Shown here: positions 56,242 through 63,935 of the stretch, piece after piece
Layout: each line of letters begins with the position of its first letter
Numbering within the stretch: the stretch's first letter is position 1
Assembly (NCBI GenBank): GCA_034432755.1
Contig: DAOUBQ010000021.1
Coordinates: 1-64,000 of the forward strand
DNA: 64,000 nt
Direction: 5' to 3'
DNA from: UBA5195 sp034432755
GTDB lineage: Bacteria; Chloroflexota; Anaerolineae; Anaerolineales; Villigracilaceae
The notes under the pieces: generated by a model
What the model saw: the letters and a program-made list of their open reading frames with translations, nothing else
The model's database searches: none
What the model was told of the DNA's origin: nothing
Made by a program: the position numbers and the translations under genes

Positions 56242-57312
56242 TTAGCGTATCCAACCCGCGCAACAGGCATTTTCGACAACCTTTTCAGCGCGCTGCGCAG
56301 CGACTTCATAGCGCCACACGGCGATTGTATCACCTTCACGCGCGGTAAAAACCAGGGACGCGCCATCGGGGGACCAGGCGGGAGGGGTTATGAATGATGA
56401 ATAATGAATGCTGAATGATGAATTTTGCAAATCATAGATAGACAAATTGGTGGATGATGAATCGGATGGGTCGTCGCGTCCGACGAAGGCTATTTTCGTC
56501 CCATCCGGCGACCAGGCCGGGGGAAAACCGCGCCCGGCATCCGTTACTGCCGCTAAAAAGGGATGGCTGCCATCTGCGTCCATCATCCACAACTCTCCGG
56601 CGGGAAACGATTCCTGAGAATCGGGGATTTTGATATAGGCGATTTTGCTTCCATCGGGCGAAAACTGCGCCAGGGCGGTGATATGATTCGGCGCGAGGAG
56701 CAGTTGCGAGGCGTTCTGGGCATTTTCCGCGCCCAACCAGGTTTCTGACCCAAACCCAATTCCGTTGGAGAGCGAGTACAACACCTGCCCGCCGTCGGGC
56801 GATACCGCTACATCGTAGACGAAGGCCGCCACGGGAAGTTCCACCGCCCGCAGCGTCTCCACATCAACCCGAATCACCTGCGGGAACGAAAGCATCCCAA
56901 TTTTGAGATAGACCGAGCTGCCATCGGGATGCCAGGCCAGCAGGCGGTTGTCGAGCGTCTGGTCATTGATGGCCAGGCGAATACGCCCGCTGGCGCTATC
57001 GAACAACCCCACCCTCGGCCCGGAGGGACAGTCCCATTCGACGGCAATCCAGCGTCCGCGCGGGGCCGGGCGAATGGCATACAACGTACAATCGGCAGGC
57101 ACAGGCAAGCGGTAAGAGCGGTCGCTTAAGACCAGCAAGGACGTATCGAGCGAGTAATAAAAAAAGCCAGGGGTATAGGGCGCGTTGGGGTTGGCAGAGG
57201 GGGAGCAGGCAGGTATCAGTAAGCAAGAAACAGTGATTAGGAACCAGTGACCAGTTTTCAGTAAACGGCGGCGAGGTTTTATGACGAGACGAAGGATAAG
57301 GTTGAAAAACAT
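56242..57312 (-). CDS. PD40/TolB-like beta-propeller lipoprotein
   Basis: A 356-residue secreted lipoprotein (lipobox CLLIPACSP) with WD40-like PD40 repeats: DVAVSPDGGQVLYSL, AQFSPDGSKIAYIKI, PAWSPDGTKIAFVGR and PAWSPDGASLVFTAR each mark a propeller blade. In the last complete blade the residues QNSSFSIHYSSFI are encoded by an A/T-rich repeat at 56389-56433 and seem to be an in-frame insertion. A TATAAT box lies six bases before the ATG at 57312, indicating a leaderless mRNA. The role is presumably binding of extracellular ligands. Confidence 0.8.
   Translation of the reverse strand: MFFNLILRLVIKPRRRLLKTGHWFLITVSCLLIPACSPSANPNAPYTPGFFYYSLDTSLLVLSDRSYRLPVPADCTLYAIRPAPRGRWIAVEWDCPSGPRVGLFDSASGRIRLAINDQTLDNRLLAWHPDGSSVYLKIGMLSFPQVIRVDVETLRAVELPVAAFVYDVAVSPDGGQVLYSLSNGIGFGSETWLGAENAQNASQLLLAPNHITALAQFSPDGSKIAYIKIPDSQESFPAGELWMMDADGSHPFLAAVTDAGRGFPPAWSPDGTKIAFVGRDDPSDSSSTNLSIYDLQNSSFSIHYSSFITPPAWSPDGASLVFTAREGDTIAVWRYEVAAQRAEKVVENACCAGWIR
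56389..56433. repeat. A/T-rich direct-word repeat inside the PD40 gene
   Basis: Minus-strand words ATTCATCATTCA, GCATTCATTATT and CATCATTCATAA follow one another and code for QNSSFSIHYSSFI. The repeat interrupts a propeller blade and preserves frame. Confidence 0.5.
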
Positions 57313-57318
57313 GAAAGG

Positions 57319-57324
57319 ATTATA
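57319..57324 (-). promoter_or_regulatory. -10 element of the PD40 lipoprotein gene (leaderless-type)
   Basis: TATAAT on the minus strand, six bases before the ATG. Confidence 0.6.
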
Positions 57325-57376
57325 ATTCCTCCTGGCTGTTCTTTTCGCAAATTCAAAATCGTCAATCGAAAATCCT

Positions 57377-57823
57377 ATGACCACTCTCATCCATCAACGT
57401 GTGGAACTGGCCCGCCAGGGCCAAAACCCCACCGTGCTAGCCCGCATGGAATCGGGCTGGGCGGTCATCGGCGATGTGCAGATTCTCAAAGGCTACTGCT
57501 TGCTGTTGCCTGACCCGGTCGTCGCCACGCTGAATGACTTGGGCTTGCGCGAGCGCGAGATTTTCCTGCGCGATATGTCAATTCTGGGTGACGCCATTCT
57601 CGAAGTCACCGGCGCGGCGCGCATCAACTATGAAATTTTGGGCAACTCCGACCCGGCCCTGCACGCCCACGTCATCCCCCGTTACAATGCCGAGCCTGAG
57701 AATCTGCGCAAAGGCCCGGTCTGGTTTTATGATTTCAGCAAGGCCCCGCGCCTGAACCTGGAAAATCCCGCCCACCAGGCGCTCAAGACCAGGCTCGAAG
57801 CGGCACTCAAGGCAAGGCTGTAA
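57377..57823 (+). CDS. HIT family protein
   Basis: A 148-residue HIT-superfamily nucleotide hydrolase or transferase. The histidine triad is represented by LHAHVIPRY (H-x-H-x-x variant with Pro/Arg following), preceded by INYEILGNSDPAL, as in diadenosine-polyphosphate hydrolases. Before it, QILKGYCLLLP and VATLNDLGLREREIF match the HIT fold. The last H of the strict HxHxH is replaced, so the activity may be altered. Divergent from the PD40 gene. Confidence 0.85.
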   Translation: MTTLIHQRVELARQGQNPTVLARMESGWAVIGDVQILKGYCLLLPDPVVATLNDLGLREREIFLRDMSILGDAILEVTGAARINYEILGNSDPALHAHVIPRYNAEPENLRKGPVWFYDFSKAPRLNLENPAHQALKTRLEAALKARL

Positions 57824-57898
57824 CTCGCTCCACAGATTAAACCAACAACGATTCCAAATCTGAGTCCACTGCAAAAAGACCCATCACCACACAGGAAT

Positions 57899-57990
57899 TC
57901 TGAAAGACGGAATTAAGAATCTTGAAATTTGGCGCAAGATAACCGAGAAAAACCCCGTTACTTTTGTGTCCTTCGTGGTAAGAAAAAGAA
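57899..57990. repeat. Intergenic repeat-like segment
   Basis: Between the HIT and hydrolase genes the sequence has the words GGAATTCTGAAAGACGGAAT, GAATCTTGAAATTT and TTTGTGTCCTTCGTGGTAAG. The last is the kind of phrase that recurs between genes of this type of bacterium; only one copy is in this window. Confidence 0.35.
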
Positions 57991-58001
57991 TTGGGGTCAA
58001 C

Positions 58002-58916
58002 ATGCTGCATAAAATTCGCACTCTCGCCCTGTTTGGCCTGGGCTGCCTGCTGGCGGCTGCCCTGCTCATCGTGCTGGTGGGCTTGCCCTATGCCCGGGCC
58101 TATGGGCTGGTGCATCCGGCGCGGGTGCCTATCAACCGCGCGCCGGCCGACTTGGGCCTGCCCTACGAAGACATTCAACTGACCACCTCTGACGGGCTGA
58201 CCCTGACCGCCTGGTACATCCCGCCGCGCAACGGGGTGGTGGTCATTTGTGCGCATGGCCTGGGCGGCAACCGCGCGCAATTCCTGGCGGAGGCTATTTT
58301 CCTTCATCAGAACAAGTATGGCGTCTTGCTGCTCGATTTGCGCAATCACGGTGAAAGCGAGGGAAATGTGACCACCCTCGGCCTATACGAGACCAAAGAC
58401 GTTGCCGCTGCTGTTGAATATATCGGCCAACGAGAGCAAGCAGACACGGCGATAGCCGCTTTTGGGCATTCGATGGGCGCGGCGACTGTGTTGATGGCTG
58501 CCGCCCAACTGCCAGAAATTGACGCCGTTATCGCGGTCAGTCCCTTTACCAGCGTGGAAGACAACGTCAGCGAGGGGATGCGCACCCTGACCGGTCTCGA
58601 CCCGCGCTTTTTCGCCCCGCTGGTTCTCTTTTTCGGGCAGCGAGAAGCCGGGGTCGCCATTTCCGCTGTCCGCCCGGTGAATGTCATCGCCAGTATCAGC
58701 CCCAGGCCGGTGCTGTTGATTCACGGGGCCAAGGATGAAACGATTCCGGTGCGAAACAGTTACGCGTTGTACGAGGCAGCTCGTGACCCGAAAGAGTTGG
58801 TGGTATACGAGGGCGTGGGTCACGGCGGGTTTGTTTTTCAGGAGCCAAAACAATATCCCCAAACCGTGCTGAACTTTTTAGAATACCTTCTTGAATTATC
58901 AGATAGAACCAGGTGA
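58002..58916 (+). CDS. Alpha/beta-hydrolase, membrane-anchored
   Basis: A 304-residue protein with an N-terminal membrane anchor (residues 5-30) and an alpha/beta-hydrolase domain outside. The nucleophile is in GHSMGA (AFGHSMGAATVL), the oxyanion region is CAHGLGGNRAQF, DLRNHGESEG follows, and the acid/base pair lies in GAKDETIPV and GVGHGG. These features fit the BAAT/serine aminopeptidase-like branch. The substrate is unknown. The ATG at 58002 is chosen because the upstream residues derive from repeat DNA. Monocistronic. Confidence 0.87.
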   Translation: MLHKIRTLALFGLGCLLAAALLIVLVGLPYARAYGLVHPARVPINRAPADLGLPYEDIQLTTSDGLTLTAWYIPPRNGVVVICAHGLGGNRAQFLAEAIFLHQNKYGVLLLDLRNHGESEGNVTTLGLYETKDVAAAVEYIGQREQADTAIAAFGHSMGAATVLMAAAQLPEIDAVIAVSPFTSVEDNVSEGMRTLTGLDPRFFAPLVLFFGQREAGVAISAVRPVNVIASISPRPVLLIHGAKDETIPVRNSYALYEAARDPKELVVYEGVGHGGFVFQEPKQYPQTVLNFLEYLLELSDRTR

Positions 58917-59003
58917 ATCGCGCCCCGGCGGGCGATTTGCTCGAAAATCTCGGCGAACAAACGAACTTCGCCCTGCCCGCCCCCTGGCATGCAGACATAA
59001 ATT

Positions 59004-59732
59004 TCAAGCACTCTTTTCCCAATCCTTAATCGCAGCCCGAATCATCGTCTGAATCTCCGGGTCTGGCACGTCATCTACGCTGGCGTAGCGGGTTTTGCCG
59101 ACGAACACGATGACTTCGCCAAGCGAACCCTCCTCGAGGTGAATTTCGCGGCTTGCCAGCGGCGAGGCAGCCAGCCGTTTTTGGAGGAAATCGTCAATCA
59201 TGGTGACGATGGAGGGCGGTCTGGTATTTTCTATCACTTTCAGGTCGTTCGCCATCAGGCTGCGGAATCCGCGCCCGAGGCTGAGTTTGGTTTTGTTTTT
59301 GTCGCCTTCCTCGCCAGGCTTGGCTGGAACAGGAGCAACCGCCGGTGAAGGGGCCGCCGCCGGGGCAGGAGGGACGGGCTTGGGAGCGGAAACTGTCGCG
59401 GCTGGGGCCATCTTCCCGTCTATCCAGGGTCGGATTTGTACGATGATGTTCACCAACCGGGCGCGTTGCTCGGCGGTCAGCTCGTCTGGAGCAACGCGCT
59501 TCCCATCCACTTCGAGATGCCAGGCCAGGCTCTTATCGAGCGTGACCTTAAGCGCGGTATGCTCTTCAGGAAGGACAGGGTTCTCTGCCTGTGGAAAGTC
59601 GGCGGCCTGCGCTTCGGGTTTGGGCCGTTCCTCGAACATGCGCGCGGCATACCCCGCGACAAGCGCGATGAGGACGGTGATAGCGAGGATAATCAGAAAT
59701 GTTCCGGGGGGGATTGTGGCGGTTGGTTCCAT
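59004..59732 (-). CDS. Membrane-anchored hypothetical protein
   Basis: A 242-residue protein with one N-terminal helix (residues 10-30), a region of about 60 residues resembling a small domain (LPEEHTALKVTLDKSLAWHLEVDGKRVAPDEL), a Pro/Ala-rich linker (110-150) and a C-terminal alpha/beta domain (155-242) with SIVTMIDDFLQKRLAASPLASREIHLEEGSLGEVIVFVG. Function unknown. It starts one base after the mutM stop, so it is the last gene of that operon. Confidence 0.6.
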   Translation of the reverse strand: MEPTATIPPGTFLIILAITVLIALVAGYAARMFEERPKPEAQAADFPQAENPVLPEEHTALKVTLDKSLAWHLEVDGKRVAPDELTAEQRARLVNIIVQIRPWIDGKMAPAATVSAPKPVPPAPAAAPSPAVAPVPAKPGEEGDKNKTKLSLGRGFRSLMANDLKVIENTRPPSIVTMIDDFLQKRLAASPLASREIHLEEGSLGEVIVFVGKTRYASVDDVPDPEIQTMIRAAIKDWEKSA

Positions 59733-59733
59733 T

Positions 59734-60534
59734 TTACTTCACCTGGCATTGCGGGCAAATGTGTGTACTGCGCTGTCCCACGATGAGCCGTTCGATGGGC
59801 GTGCCGCACCGGGGACAGGGTTCCGCCTCCCGGCCATAGACTCGGAAGTAGTTCTGGAAATCCCCGCCGCGATAGACCCAGTCAATGCTTGCGCCATTAT
59901 GCTCGATTCCGGCCATCAAAACAGTTTGAATTGCGTGATAAAGCTGCCTGGCTTCTTCATGGTGGATTGTATCTGAAATTCGCAGTGGATGCAGCCCCGA
60001 CAAATGTAATGCCTCGTCGGTATAAATGTTTCCCAGCCCAGCCAGGAAAGATTGGTCAAGCAGGAGCGGCTTCAGTTGACGGCGGTGCTGTTTGAGGCGG
60101 GCATGGAGTTCTTGCGGAGTAAATGCCGGGTCCAAAGGCTCCGGGCCCAGGCCGCCAATCACATCTTCTGGATGCGCCGTTAACCAGGCGCGCCCAAACT
60201 TGCGAGGGTCGTTGAAGACCAGCACACGCCCATCCGAGAGTTCCAGGATAATCCGGTCATGTTTTTCAGGCTGGCAGGACAGGGGGCGCAGGTAAAGGTC
60301 GCCGCTCATGCGCAGGTGGATGAAAAGATGCAAGTCGGCGAGTTGAATATCGAGGTATTTGGCGCGCCGTCCAACGCCGGTGATTTCACGCCCGCCGATT
60401 TGCGCGGCAAATTCTTCGGGAGAGGGAAACGCCAGGGTGCGTTTCCACAGTAAACTGGTAGAGTAAATCGTGCGCCCGGCCAATTCGGGGCGCAGGGAAC
60501 GGGCAATCGTCTCTACTTCTGGCAGTTCAGGCAT
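59734..60534 (-). CDS. mutM: Formamidopyrimidine-DNA glycosylase
   Basis: A 266-residue Fpg/MutM base-excision repair enzyme removing 8-oxoguanine and formamidopyrimidines. The N-terminal MPELPEVETIAR carries the catalytic proline and glutamate. Later signatures are RRAKYL (lysine), HLRMSG, the H2TH region GNIYTDEALHLSGLHP and the zinc finger CPRC...CPQC with the terminal QRSTHICPQC. Length is normal. Its start lies in the 8-base overlap with the GNAT gene, and the hypothetical membrane gene follows after one base. Confidence 0.96.
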   Translation of the reverse strand: MPELPEVETIARSLRPELAGRTIYSTSLLWKRTLAFPSPEEFAAQIGGREITGVGRRAKYLDIQLADLHLFIHLRMSGDLYLRPLSCQPEKHDRIILELSDGRVLVFNDPRKFGRAWLTAHPEDVIGGLGPEPLDPAFTPQELHARLKQHRRQLKPLLLDQSFLAGLGNIYTDEALHLSGLHPLRISDTIHHEEARQLYHAIQTVLMAGIEHNGASIDWVYRGGDFQNYFRVYGREAEPCPRCGTPIERLIVGQRSTHICPQCQVK

Positions 60535-61129
60535 GTTTCTTCACCAACTTGCGCAAGTTTTTCCAGCCATAAGCCACTTCCACCAATTTCTGCCCGCGAA
60601 TCTCAATTTCTTGCTCGCGCACATATACTCCGCCAATCGCTTCATAAAATTGACACGAGGGATTGTCGCGCAGCACCCATATCAGCATACTCTCCACGCC
60701 GTTCGCCAGCAGGGAGATCACACTGGCTTCCACCAGCATCCGCCCAATGCCCTGACGCTGGCACTCTTTCACTAGATAAAGCGCGTAGACTTCGCCTTTG
60801 TAAGTCAGGTCGCCGCTGCGCTCCGGGCCGCCGGATGAAAAACCGAGGATGTTGCCATCCTGTTCGGCAACATAGACGAAGCAGCCGGGCTGCGGGGCTT
60901 CGAGCTGGCGCTGCCAGTTTCGGGCGCGTTCTTCCACCGAGAGATTGGCAAGGATTTCATCGCTGACGATGCCCTGGTAGGTGGTGCGCCAACTGGCAAC
61001 ATGTGCACGGGCAATCGCTTCGGCATCTGCTGGCAGGGCAGGGCGGATGTCCGCTGCGTTCTTTTGTTTTTGCGCCCCTCTCCCCACAGGCGAGGGTGTG
61101 AGAGTGAGGGAAAGCAAATGATTACTCAT
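60527..61129 (-). CDS. GNAT family N-acetyltransferase with repeat-derived N-terminus
   Basis: A 200-residue acetyltransferase of the GNAT superfamily. The CoA-binding motif is LVKECQRQGIGRMLVEASVISLL (around residue 120), preceded by YKGEVYALYLVKE and followed by YEAIGGVYVREQEIEIRG. The first ~18 residues (LTLTPSPVGRGAQKQ) are encoded by a palindromic repeat and do not belong to the fold, which begins at DIRPALPADAEAIARAHV. The ATG at 61129 overlaps the prs stop by eight bases. Substrate is unknown. Confidence 0.8.
   Translation of the reverse strand: MSNHLLSLTLTPSPVGRGAQKQKNAADIRPALPADAEAIARAHVASWRTTYQGIVSDEILANLSVEERARNWQRQLEAPQPGCFVYVAEQDGNILGFSSGGPERSGDLTYKGEVYALYLVKECQRQGIGRMLVEASVISLLANGVESMLIWVLRDNPSCQFYEAIGGVYVREQEIEIRGQKLVEVAYGWKNLRKLVKKHA
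61073..61110. repeat. Palindromic repeat in the 5' end of the GNAT gene
   Basis: Minus-strand CCCTCACTCTCACACCC...GGGGAGAGGGGCG forms partial complementary arms of the same style as the helicase repeat at 53195. It encodes LTLTPSPVGRGAQ. Confidence 0.55.
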
Positions 61130-62111
61130 TGAACATTTCACCCACGCTGCGGCCCTGATGCGCGCGCAGGATGACTTCTCCAATCAAACCGCTGACCGAA
61201 ATAACCTTTAAGCGGTCTTTCAAGAGAACCTGTTTTTCGGCTGGAATAGGGACGGTATCGGTGGTGATGAACTGCTTCACTGGCAGGGTTGCCAGCCGGT
61301 CAACCGCGTTGGACGAGAAAATGGGATGTACGCAGACCACGTACACATCGCGCGCGCCTTTTTCTTTCACCAGGTTCACGGCCTGGATGATAGAGCCGCC
61401 CGTGTCAATTTCGTCATCCACCAGGATGACATCGCGGTTTTCGACATCCCCAATCACGGTCAAAGCCTGGGCTTTGGCGTCGTTTGCCACGCGCCGTTTT
61501 TCAATGAAGGCAATTGGGGCATCAATACCGGCGGCCAGATTGCGGCCTTTTTTGGCAAACCCCAGGTCCACCGTCACCACCACCGGGTCCTTCATTCCCC
61601 TTCGTTCACTGCGCAGGTAGTCCGATATAAGGTAAAACCCGGTCAACACGTCGCCGGGGATGGAGAAGAATCCCTGCACCTGCCCGGCATGAGGGTCGAG
61701 CAGGATGTATCGGTCGGCCCCGGCCACTTCAATCATATCTGCTATCAGTCGGGCGGTAATGGGTACGCGCGGCTGGTCTTTTTTATCGGACCGGCCATAC
61801 GCCAGGTAGGGGATCACCGCCGTCACGCGCCCTGCCGAATCCAGCTTGAGCGTTTGCAGCAAGATAAGCAATTCCATCAGGTTGCGATGCACCGGGGATG
61901 ATGTGGTTTGCACTACATACACATCCTGCCCGCGCGCGCTGGAATGCAGTTTAACAAACAGGTTTTCATTGGGAAATTGAATAATATCCCGTCCGCAGAG
62001 CGGCGCTTTGACGTAATCGGCAATCTTCTGCGCCAGGTCGGGCGAACCCGTGCCTGCATACAGTTTGATCCCGCCAAAGACTTTCATATCATGTTGGTCG
62101 GTGCGAGCCAT
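61122..62111 (-). CDS. prs: Ribose-phosphate pyrophosphokinase
   Basis: A 329-residue PRPP synthetase, which joins ATP and ribose 5-phosphate. Features: VFGGIKLYAGTGSPDLAQKIADY, the FPNENLFVKLHSSARG region (a shortened flexible loop style), DKKDQPRVPITA with the metal/ATP site, LLDPHAGQVQGFFSIP, and the PRPP loop VDDEIDTGGSI (Asp-Asp with GGS in place of GGT). Length is normal. The ATG at 62111 has AAAGG seven bases upstream; an in-frame TTG is 15 bases before. It lies between meaB and GNAT in one operon. Confidence 0.93.
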   Translation of the reverse strand: MARTDQHDMKVFGGIKLYAGTGSPDLAQKIADYVKAPLCGRDIIQFPNENLFVKLHSSARGQDVYVVQTTSSPVHRNLMELLILLQTLKLDSAGRVTAVIPYLAYGRSDKKDQPRVPITARLIADMIEVAGADRYILLDPHAGQVQGFFSIPGDVLTGFYLISDYLRSERRGMKDPVVVTVDLGFAKKGRNLAAGIDAPIAFIEKRRVANDAKAQALTVIGDVENRDVILVDDEIDTGGSIIQAVNLVKEKGARDVYVVCVHPIFSSNAVDRLATLPVKQFITTDTVPIPAEKQVLLKDRLKVISVSGLIGEVILRAHQGRSVGEMFNE

Positions 62112-62122
62112 GCTTGAGCCTT

Positions 62123-63121
62123 TCAATTTTTATTCTCATTCAACAAGCGCTCAACCGCTTCGCGCGGTGAGATTTCTCGGTTTTGGATGGATTCGAGCGC
62201 GGAATCCATGATTTTTTGGGAAATTTTGGAGAGGAAGTGGGCGACGAGCGCTTCCTGGAGAACCAGGTTGAACTCGGTCTCCAGCCGGGCGCGCTCCCGA
62301 TGGGACCAATCTCCGCTGGAGCGCAGGTGCGCCACATGCCGCTCGATTGTTTCCAGCAATTCGGGAATTCCCTTCCCTTCGGTTGCCACCGCGCGCAGCA
62401 CCGGCGGAATCCACAATCTGGAATCAGGAGTCTCAGCCCCGTTCAATTCCATTACCTGGCCGTGATGCCTGAACACCTTGCGCACCGGATGCGCCAGTTC
62501 GAGCATGGTTTTGAGCGCCCGCTCGGCGGCTTCTACGCCGGGCCGGTCGGCCTTGTTAATGACCAGGATGTCGGCAATCTCCAAAATCCCAGCTTTGATC
62601 GCCTGGATATCATCTCCCAGCCCTGGGGCTTCGACCACCAGAGTGGTATGCGCCAGCCGGGCAATCTCCACCTCGCTCTGGCCCGCGCCGACCGTTTCGA
62701 TGAGAATCACGTCAAACCCGGCAGCATCAAAGACTTGCGTTACAGCAGCGGTGGCGGCAGCCAGCCCCCCCAACGACCCGCGCGAGGCCATCGAGCGGAT
62801 AAATACGCCGGGGTCGCCTGAAAGGTCGCGCATTCGCACCCGGTCGCCCAATACAGCCCCGCCGGTGAAGGGGCTAGAGGGGTCCACCGCCACAATGGCT
62901 ACCCGTTTGCCTTGTTTTCGAAACTGCAAAGCCATTTGGGTAACCAGCGATGATTTTCCAGTTCCGGGCGCACCGGTTACGCCAATCAAATGCGCTCTCC
63001 CGGTATGCGGAAAGAGCGCATCCAGGGCCAGGCGGCCCTCCGGTGTATCATTTTCGATGCGAGAGAGCAGGCGCGCCAACGCCAGCCGGTCTCCGTTGAG
63101 GACAGGTTGTGCCAATTCCAT
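62123..63121 (-). CDS. meaB: Methylmalonyl-CoA mutase-associated GTPase
   Basis: A 332-residue G3E-type GTPase of the MeaB/ArgK group, the chaperone that protects and reloads methylmalonyl-CoA mutase. The P-loop is GVTGAPGTGKSSLV (residues 47-60), followed by VDPSSPFTGGAVLGDRVRM, IRSMASRGSLGGLA, ETVGAGQSEVEI and the base-recognition VINKADRPG. The ATG at 63121 is the only plausible start; a longer frame would overlap the preceding gene. It sits 16 bases after the mutase small subunit, which confirms the assignment. Confidence 0.93.
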   Translation of the reverse strand: MELAQPVLNGDRLALARLLSRIENDTPEGRLALDALFPHTGRAHLIGVTGAPGTGKSSLVTQMALQFRKQGKRVAIVAVDPSSPFTGGAVLGDRVRMRDLSGDPGVFIRSMASRGSLGGLAAATAAVTQVFDAAGFDVILIETVGAGQSEVEIARLAHTTLVVEAPGLGDDIQAIKAGILEIADILVINKADRPGVEAAERALKTMLELAHPVRKVFRHHGQVMELNGAETPDSRLWIPPVLRAVATEGKGIPELLETIERHVAHLRSSGDWSHRERARLETEFNLVLQEALVAHFLSKISQKIMDSALESIQNREISPREAVERLLNENKN

Positions 63122-63137
63122 GCGCAATGGAAATACT

Positions 63138-63545
63138 TCAGGCAGCCACGCCAGGAATGGCGGCGCGAATATCGGCGATGATTTGCTCGGTGGGTGCGCC
63201 AGGGCCATAGACGCCTGTCACGCCCATTTCTTTGAGTTGCGGCGTATCTTCATCGGGGATAATCCCGCCGATGAACACCCGCACATGCTCCTGCCCGTTG
63301 GCCTTGAGCAGTTCCAGAATGCGCGGGACGAGCGCCATGTGCGCCCCGGAAAGGATGGAAAGACCGACCACATCCACATCTTCTTGTAAGGCGGCCTCGG
63401 CAATCATTTCGGGCGTCTGGCGCAGGCCGGTATAAATCACTTCCATCCCTGCGTCGCGCAAGGCACGGGCAACCACTTTGGCGCCCCGGTCATGCCCATC
63501 GAGACCGGGTTTGGCGACGAGAACACGGATTTTTTGTTCGGGCAT
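63138..63545 (-). CDS. Methylmalonyl-CoA mutase small subunit (cobalamin-binding)
   Basis: A 135-residue B12-binding protein equivalent to the C-terminal subunit of methylmalonyl-CoA mutase. The adenosylcobalamin 'base-off' motif is VAKPGLDGHDRGAKV (DxHxxG), followed by SILSGAHMALVPRI and the FIGGIIPDEDTPQLKEMG loop. In bacteria with split mutases a separate catalytic subunit binds the CoA substrate; that gene is not in the window. A GGAGGAAG site precedes the ATG and a TATAAT box lies 39 bases upstream. Confidence 0.92.
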   Translation of the reverse strand: MPEQKIRVLVAKPGLDGHDRGAKVVARALRDAGMEVIYTGLRQTPEMIAEAALQEDVDVVGLSILSGAHMALVPRILELLKANGQEHVRVFIGGIIPDEDTPQLKEMGVTGVYGPGAPTEQIIADIRAAIPGVAA

Positions 63546-63583
63546 TCTTCCTCCGTAAAATGGAACAGATTCGACAGAAAGAA

Positions 63584-63589
63584 ATTATA
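63584..63589 (-). promoter_or_regulatory. -10 element of the mcm-meaB-prs operon
   Basis: TATAAT on the minus strand, 38 bases upstream of the mutase subunit ATG. No strong -35 is visible. Confidence 0.5.
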
Positions 63590-63631
63590 CTATGTCCAAT
63601 CTACCAAATGTATCGCTTGTTCGCTGTAATG

Positions 63632-63659
63632 CAGGCGATATACAATGTTATGACGCCTG
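63632..63659. promoter_or_regulatory. Inverted repeat in the divergent promoter region
   Basis: CAGGCG (63632-63637) and CGCCTG (63654-63659) are perfect complements 16 bases apart, flanking a TACAAT. It may be an operator for the genes on one or both sides. Confidence 0.35.
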
Positions 63660-63674
63660 TTCTATAATTTATGC

Positions 63675-63680
63675 TATACT
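63675..63680 (+). promoter_or_regulatory. -10 element of the gene at 63687 (leaderless-type)
   Basis: TATACT ends six bases before the ATG. A second TATAAT is at 63663-63668 and would give a slightly longer leader. Confidence 0.5.
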
Positions 63681-63686
63681 TTATCT

Positions 63687-63935
63687 ATGGACTCGACGAA
63701 AACGCACTGGCCCATCTGGATGGATTCACTACGCCGCCAAAATCTGGACGGATTGGTCATCTGGCTGCTTGAAGCCGCCGCGCCCCTGCACATCATCACT
63801 GCGCAACTCCTCTACATCGGACAACCGCTCGCCTCGCCCCAGGCAGGGTTGCAAATGAAGGCCATCGCCCGCCTGCTAGAGCAGGGAGACGAAGCCCAAA
63901 CCTTTGCCGCCTACTTGAAAGGACAGCAACAATGA
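63687..63935 (+). CDS. Hypothetical protein
   Basis: An 82-residue soluble or peripheral protein of unknown function. It has WPIWMDSLRRQNLDGLVIWLLEAAAPLHIITAQLLYIGQPL followed by a helix with ARLLEQGDEAQTFAAYLKG. No known motif is visible. The stop overlaps the ATG of the next gene (ATGA), so the two are coupled; the neighbour begins with a membrane helix, suggesting a small membrane complex. Confidence 0.55.
   Translation: MDSTKTHWPIWMDSLRRQNLDGLVIWLLEAAAPLHIITAQLLYIGQPLASPQAGLQMKAIARLLEQGDEAQTFAAYLKGQQQ

Noticed and set aside
58917..59003. Open minus-strand frame between the hydrolase and the hypothetical membrane gene
   Set aside because: It runs antisense into the hydrolase gene, lacks a start with ribosome binding site and has no motif; the stretch is treated as ordinary intergenic DNA.
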